Origin: Siphonodentalium dalli
Lineage: Eukaryota > Mollusca > Scaphopoda > Gadilida > Siphonodentaliidae
Assembly (NCBI GenBank): GCA_032622095.1
Contig: CP136069.1
Span: 32,336,194 to 32,400,193, forward strand
Length of the DNA: 64,000 bases
Direction of reading: 5' to 3'
Shown here: positions 58,091 through 64,000 of the stretch, piece after piece
Position numbering within the stretch: the first letter of the stretch is position 1
Layout: each line of letters opens with the position of its first letter
Translations under genes and position numbers: made by a program
Notes under the pieces: generated by a model
Databases searched by the model: none
Seen by the model: only the letters and a program-made list of their open reading frames with translations
Told to the model about the DNA's origin: nothing

Positions 58091-58409
58091 ATGTTTACTT
58101 TAATATTATTGCACACAAATTAAGAAATTTGGCCGATTATTTTAGACAGTTCATGGAAATCCTGAAATCGAGATATTAAACCTTGAATTAAGTACAAAAT
58201 CACGATCAATGTTCTGTTCTGTACAAATAAAAGTAATACATGTATAATTCGGATTATTTAATTTAGCACTATGCAAGGGAGTCCATGTGGTTTTGTACTT
58301 AATTTGATGTTTAAACGCCGTAGCATCATTTGAAATCTAACATGCCACATTGTTAGATTTGCCGTCGGCCATGTTTCGTAATTTCGAGTGCTTGGTATCC
58401 GGGCTGTTT

Positions 58410-58800
58410 GGTTCTCTGGAGTAACAAATTGCTTAGGTACTATGCATAGTACGTAAATACTTCAGAGTACCTGTCTTAACATTTTGGTACTTCAGATAAT
58501 ATAATGGGCGTGTCAAGAAAGCGTTTATTTCTTGGCACTTCATATCGTGTACGTTATATAGGCTTCGGTGACATAAAGGCGGTGGGTATTATATGCATAA
58601 TGCCCGGATACATGTAGGTACTCTAGAGAACCAAAACATATAGGTACTCCAGAGAACCTAAATATATAGGTACTCCAGAGAACCAAAATATATAGGTACT
58701 CCAGAGAACCTAAATATTTATCAGGTACTCTAGAGAACCAAAAATTTGGTACTCCCCCTGGGACAAAGGTTAGTAACTACGTACTCTAGAGAACCTATTG
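58410..58800. repeat. 28-29-bp tandem repeat plus inverted companion
   Basis: ataggtactccagagaacc(a/t)aaa repeats five or six times in 58612-58745. The complement ggttctctggagta occurs at 58412, and variants at 58436-58500 and 58780, so the whole may be an inverted-ended element with an amplified terminus. Confidence 0.7.
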
Positions 58801-59470
58801 TTTTAAGAGTGTAAGTTCTATCATATTTGCTTTATTTAGGTGGGTTGGATTAGTTTTATACTGTTTACGGGCATTTTTGTAATTCGCTCTAGTCTGGTTA
58901 CAACTGCGATTAAACCATGGTGGGTTGGATTTTTTTCGCTGGGATGTAATGGGGGTTCCATGTGGCTTGTGGTATTTCGGGTATTCTAATGTATCACTGG
59001 CATTCTTGAATAATTCTTTAGAGTTTCCACTGTTCCATCTATTTCAAGTTGGGCCTCTGATTTTGTCAAGTTCTAAAGAATAATTTAGCCGTGTTAGTGA
59101 TGTATCACTGTTAATTTTGGCTAAGAAATTTGCCTTGTGTGTCTCGTCGCGTTGCTGAGTTTGGAAAATAGGGGAGGGGCGATATCATTAGTCCAAACAA
59201 TATGTGCTTCCGGTAACCCGCCCGCCCCATCCAAAACGCCGCGCCCCAAAATCATTTTATTGACTTTGACCTTTTTCATCGATAAACGTTTTTTAAAGCT
59301 TTGTCAATCATTTTTTCAGATCTTTTTTTTACTTTGGTCATGCAGTTTACTGCACACTGCTATGCTTTCTCTCCGATAATGATCTCACAAGTGATCTAAT
59401 ATACTTAAATTGTTTCTGTCCGATGAGTTGTCAAGCAGCCAGTCTTAATTTTTTAGCGTTCAGCCCGAAT
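58801..59470. other. Intergenic, nothing recognised
   Basis: The short phrase ggtgggttggatt appears twice (58840, 58919). There is no gene evidence. Confidence 0.35.
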
Positions 59471-60241
59471 GGTTGGCGATTACGCAATACGATATGGGAA
59501 CACCCCGACGTTCGTACTCATGCAAATGTGACCCGCCATATCAAATCCAGTCGTACGTCGGGATTTGTTTTACCCTGTGCCAATGCATTCTCTTATATAT
59601 GCGAGTCGACCATAGGTCGCCTCGCATATATAAGAGAATGCATTGGCCTAACAATTTAATAATTTGTTCTTGTATTCTTTAACAATTTTATAATTTCACC
59701 CATACAGAGCCCCAGACAAACATGAGCAGACGACACTCTTCTATATGCTTCTATATATGTGTGGGGCTCCCTGCAGGGTAATGGATGTTTTTTATTTTAT
59801 GTCCTAAAAATTGTAAGAAACATTTATTTAAAAAACATGATAAAAAAATGTTAGGCCAATGCATTCTCTTATATATGCGAGGCGACCTATGTTCGACTCG
59901 CATATATAAGAGAATGCATTGGCACAGGGTAAAATAAAATCCCGACTTACGACTGTATTTGATATGGCGGGTCACAGCTATCTAATTCTTTTTGTACCTC
60001 GATTACCAGGCCTAAGTTTCACGGGGAAAAGCTAATTGAAATTACTTGTCGTTATTTATATTTATACCTAATTTAATATTCATTTACATGAAAATAAATA
60101 ACATAAAACAAGTCAGAGATGTTATGTTTAAAATATCTTACACATGAAATTGGGGATAAGTTTTCCCCAGAGTACGTCATACTTGTGATAGTTACGTTAC
60201 ACACGCGGTGTTCCCCTGGATTATTGCGATAATCGCCAACC
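59471..60241. mobile_element. GGTTGGCGATTA-type MITE containing a nested MITE
   Basis: The ends ggttggcgattacgcaatac and attgcgataatcgccaacc are inverted, with ggaacacc/ggtgttcc further in. The interior matches 22265-22437 except for the insertion at 59528-59975 and extra sequence after it. Confidence 0.7.
59528..59975. mobile_element. Type 3 hairpin MITE, nested copy
   Basis: The ends are GTGACCCGCCATATCAAATC and the inverse GGCGGGTCAC. Hairpins lie at 59579-59647 and 59855-59923. Interior phrases (gagccccagacaaacatgag, ctgcagggtaatggatg) match 22905-23362 closely. The frames at 59423-59682 and 59751-59975 translate this element. Confidence 0.85.
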
Positions 60242-61570
60242 AAACAGAATGATTTCCTTTTCCAACTACAACAATCAATTTTGATCGATGATAAACAAGT
60301 TTATGATCGAAATGTCTTTTCTAACAACGGATTACAAAAATAAATACATGCACTACGAAGAGACGTTAGTTGTAATTAATAACATAATTATACTCTCCTG
60401 CAGTCACCATAAGTTTGTCGTAAATTGTAATATCTGAGACCAGTTTCCAAAATTCGTGGCAAATAAAAATATTTTGCGCGAATTCACTCCAATGTCACCC
60501 AGTGTTCGAGGTTAGGTAACCCATAGGTTAGGCGTATCATAATATGTACCCAAACTGTGATAATCACTATTACCATTAACGACTAATGGGCAACTTATTG
60601 AAAGTTTATAATTTTGAGTATCTTAATTTGGGTCTTGATACAATTGGTTAAGCAACAATTAACTTATTAAGGTGAGAATGTGTGATATGCGACCTACATG
60701 TACATCATTGCATGCACAGAAACCTTTGGTGCAACCTGTTTTCATTTGCTGCATTTTTATTCTACAAATAGGTAACCTCCGCATGAACTCAACGCTAAAT
60801 CACCTCAATACAAAATTGCGTGCCTGGACTGGTCATATAATTAATACGTATTAATTCATGTCTTCTCATTGACTATGTCTAAACAGGAATACAGTTATAC
60901 TACATGTAGTATAGTCCACTCGTCCCAATGCTTCTTTTGACATACTACCGCAAAATGAACGATAAGCCATGCATTATTAATATATTATAAACCATATTTT
61001 TATATCCGACCAAATATTTTGAAACTAAATAGTCTCTTCACTTCTACAAACACTTCTAACAAATCTATCAATATTCATAAAAGAAGCCCTAGATATCGTG
61101 AGAGCAGCCTGAGGCAGAAACAAATCAAACAACCCAACCATGAACCCACCCCATCCTAACATCAATGTGAAACCAAGTAATACCCTTCCCCCATGCTATA
61201 TATATTATGCACACAATTAAGGGAACCTAAATCCGTATATCCCAACCGTAGTGCTACACCACCAGCCCACCATGCCCATTATATATTTGTGCTGGGCCCC
61301 ATGTCACATTGATATTAAACACACAATAATACACACCAAATATGTGTACCGATGATCGTGACTATCCCCTCCCCACCAGCCACTAACCCCACACAACCCC
61401 TAATTTGACAAAATGAAAAGCCCAACCAAAATAGATATTATGCATAAAACAAAGCACAATGAATTTGTTAGCTCAAAATGTAATGGGCACCATGATTTCA
61501 TTGTATATACATATGAACGAGTGTTGTACGCGCTCACATGTCAACCATGATTTATATGAGCAATAAACCA
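60242..61570. other. Intergenic, nothing recognised
   Basis: An AT-rich stretch with C-rich patches near 61130-61400 (several ccacc/aaccca words). I see no gene or repeat structure. Confidence 0.35.
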
Positions 61571-61600
61571 TCTATCTATATCTATATCTATATTTGCGAA

Positions 61601-61643
<43 letters not shown>
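61571..61643. repeat. TATATC and TGTC microsatellites
   Basis: tctatatctatatctatat at 61575-61593 is followed by about ten copies of TGTC at 61603-61643. A shorter, imperfect TGTC tract is at about 62961-62990. Confidence 0.9.
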
Positions 61644-63400
61644 GTTCTATAGAAATTCACAGGGGACCATCTAGATGATGCCAAAGGGGTCTACTAGGAG
61701 TAGCTTTCTACGAGAAAGATAATGGTCGGGGTTAGAATTTTCTAAAGTGACGCCGTTGTTGTCAGAGGCAGAAAGGGGGGAGGGGCAGAAGAAAAAAATG
61801 TCGCCGATTGCCACCAAACTTATATATAATCATCCCCATAATATGAGGAATCTAATGGCGTGGTTTAAATATGGCAAAAGTTGCGCCGTTCGCGTCAGGG
61901 GTGCCCGGAAGGGGGGGGGGGGGGTGGGCAGATTTTTTTTCTGTCGCCGATTGCCACGAAACTTACATATAATCATCCCCATGATATGAAGAATCCAACG
62001 GTGTGATTTAAATATGTCAAAAGTGGCGTCGTTTGAGTCAGGGATGAACGGAAGGGGAGAGGGGCACCAAAATTGATAAAACTAATATTAGCGCCGATTT
62101 CCACCAAATTGATATATATTCTTCTTCATGATACAAGGAATCTAATTGTGCGATTTAACAACGCCAAATTGTTGTTTTTGGATGAGAGATTGGGAGGGGT
62201 GGGCACTAAATTTGATAATAAGTCGCCGATTGCCACCACACTTATACAAAATCATCCCCATGGTATGAGGAGTCTAATGGTGTGGTTTTTATCTGTCAAA
62301 TGTGGCCTCATTCGAGTCAGGGTTGCATTGAAAGGGACAGGGGCACCAAAATTGATGCACCTTTATTTTAGCGCCAATTTCCACCAAATTGATACACGTT
62401 CTTATCCATGATACGAGGAATCTAATCGTGATTTAAAGACGCCATAGTGGTGCTGTTTGGGTGAGAGATGGAGAGGGGAGGGATTGGCACCAAATTTGAT
62501 AAAAAAAATTGTTTAATCGCCGATTATCACCAAACTTATAAACAATCATCTCCATGATATCAGGAGTGTAATCGTGTGGTTTAAGTATGTCACAAGTGGG
62601 TGTATAGAGATGAGAGGGACACAAATAATTATATCTATATGTTTAGTGCCGATTTCCACCAGATTGATACATATTCTTCTCCGAGATACGAGGAATCTTA
62701 TCGTGTGGTTTAGATACACAAAAGTGGTGCCCTATGGGTGAGAGATATGGGGACCTTAAATTTGATACGAATTTGTATACTCGCCAATTTTCACCAATTT
62801 CATATATATGCATCTCTAATCTCTAATGAGTCTTAGTGTGTGCCGCTTGAGTCCGAAATAGGGACGGGAGGGTCACCAAAACTGATACAAAATATTTTTA
62901 GTACCAATTACCATCAAATTCAGACACGTTCTTCTCAAATGATACAAGAAATAAAATCGTGCTGTCTGTCTGTCTTTCTGTCTGTCTGTGTGCGTTCTAT
63001 ATATAACTTCACGCGGTACAATCGAGATGGCACCAAGGCGTTCTAAGAGGGGTAACTTTTTACAAGGAAGATAATGATGCGGGTTAAAATTTTCTAAAAT
63101 GACGCTGTTGGTGGGAGGGGAAATTTAAAAAATATGGTCAAATAGTTTTGTCGCTGATTTCCACCGAACGAATACATAATCACCTTCGAAATATGGCGTT
63201 GTTCGAGTCAGGGTTGCATCAACAATTGATTTAATAAACCAAATTCCACCAAATTCATACACGTTTTTCTCTAATGATATACCATGAATTAAATCACATT
63301 TGGTGTCGTTTGCGTCACGGATGGCGAGCGGATATGCACTATCATTGATAAGATTGCTATCCGCCGGTATCCACATATAAGTTATATACAGTCACCAGAC
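61644..63400. repeat. About 140-bp tandem array
   Basis: The phrase tcgccgattgccaccaaact and variants occur near 61801, 61944, 62091, 62223, 62371, 62517, 62646, 62781, 62912 and 63151 (spacing 130-150, longer once). Each is followed by a catcnccat/tgatang(a)gga step, aatctaatggtgtggttta, a gtcagg/gagagat step and a G-rich tract. The leading TGTC microsatellite and the 62995 phrase tgcgttctatatataacttc suggest two stacked copies of one element. Frames of 60-112 codons here are repeat-derived. Confidence 0.75.
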
Positions 63401-64000
63401 CATCTCCATATCATTTTAAGTAGTTGGGCGTTCACATTTCACAATCCCGACATATGGTGACCCATATAAGTCACTTGAACAATTATATCTTCTTAACGGT
63501 CATATTTATATGGGAATGGCAATCAAGGCATTCACACAATGAGCTAGCAAAAAGAGATAACTAGAAGAAGCATTAAACGTATATTTATCATTCTATTGAA
63601 GAGATACATATATTCGTGCAAACTGAGAGACCTCGAACCGTCAGAGGATTGCATATATATAATAACAAAATTTAGTCTGTTTCATTCAATACAGTTTCCA
63701 CAAAAAGTTACAATTTGTCAAGAGACATGGAAGGCCTGTTCAAAAATAGTGGTCACAGTGTGCAGTCAAATATAGTTTCTTCTGATATACACGAAAATGC
63801 AGTTAGTAGCACAATACTTTTCAGGATCCTACCAATACTGACATCTGACAAGGGTTTTAGAACAGACTCATCGACTGACATAAACAACTCAAAATCTCGC
63901 TTTGTGTCTGGCACATGTAGCTGATATATGTGCGCAGCAACAAATGTTTCGTTTAAACTAAGAATATTTAGCCAATATATAGCACCATGAACAGAGGAGC
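63401..64000. other. Window end, one dispersed repeat tail
   Basis: tctggcacatgtagctgata ... atagcaccatgaacagagg (63907-64000) matches 35115-35190 in order, so it is a dispersed repeat. The 69-codon frame at 63715 has no recognised motif. Confidence 0.4.

Noticed and set aside
59423-59682. Recurrent peptide with RHIKSSRKSG and CANAFSYICESTIGRL in several places (18179, 22884, 59423, 59751)
   Set aside because: It is the translation of the type 3 MITE ends and the hairpin. Recurrence reflects the transposon, not a protein family.

Overview
This window is non-coding-rich DNA from a large, AT-rich animal genome. It has no bacterial-style gene packing. Open frames are short, and microsatellites, satellites, LINE remnants and many small inverted-repeat DNA transposons fill most of it. 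The abundance of Helitron-type elements with internal tandem cores, the PAN/C-type-lectin exon pair and the style of the LINE tails suggest a marine invertebrate, most likely a mollusc. That assignment is inference, since no diagnostic single-copy gene is present.

Only one host gene can be argued with any strength. It is a secreted PAN/apple-domain plus C-type-lectin-like protein on the + strand. Exon 1 (29047-29293) carries a signal peptide and a four-cysteine PAN/apple-like segment and ends at a GTGAGT donor. Exon 2 (46210-46389) carries the N-terminal part of a C-type lectin domain. Both exons meet in intron phase 1 across a repeat-filled intron of about 16.9 kb. The rest of the lectin fold is not visible, so the gene must continue outside the window or is broken. 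Two weaker host candidates are a possible first exon at 52098 behind paired CACGTG boxes, and an ankyrin-like fragment near 21 kb.

Layout. 1-9.8 kb: diverged R1 repeats, a Mutator-like MITE, a run of TTAA-flanked elements carrying a 69-bp hairpin, and a Harbinger-like MITE. 10-13.6 kb: a LINE tail and a tRNA-derived relic. 13.7-24.3 kb: Helitron-like elements, two abutting Harbinger-like elements, a GAY trinucleotide block, a 164-bp palindrome and further hairpin elements. 24.6-28.5 kb: a 727-bp hAT element whose empty site survives at 35.95 kb, then a dispersed repeat and a fold-back GAAGCGAA element. 29-46.4 kb: the PAN/lectin gene with nested insertions in its intron, namely a 4.1-kb insertion with minisatellite inverted ends, a higher-order satellite carrying an exactly datable Helitron, and a cluster of short palindromic words followed by a 205-bp satellite. 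46.5-56 kb: an 89-bp satellite, a minus-strand LINE with its catalytic core deleted, a Harbinger-like MITE and a plus-strand frameshifted LINE. 56.5-64 kb: a second palindromic-word array related to that at 42-44 kb, short tandem repeats, a MITE nested inside another element, and a ~140-bp tandem array.

The best leads are: (1) one hairpin module shared by at least three unrelated outer element types; (2) two distant arrays that both combine TTTGCG...CGCAAA palindromic words with a block containing two CGATCG-centred palindromes; and (3) several insertions whose pre-insertion sites survive in the same window, fixing element ends to the base.
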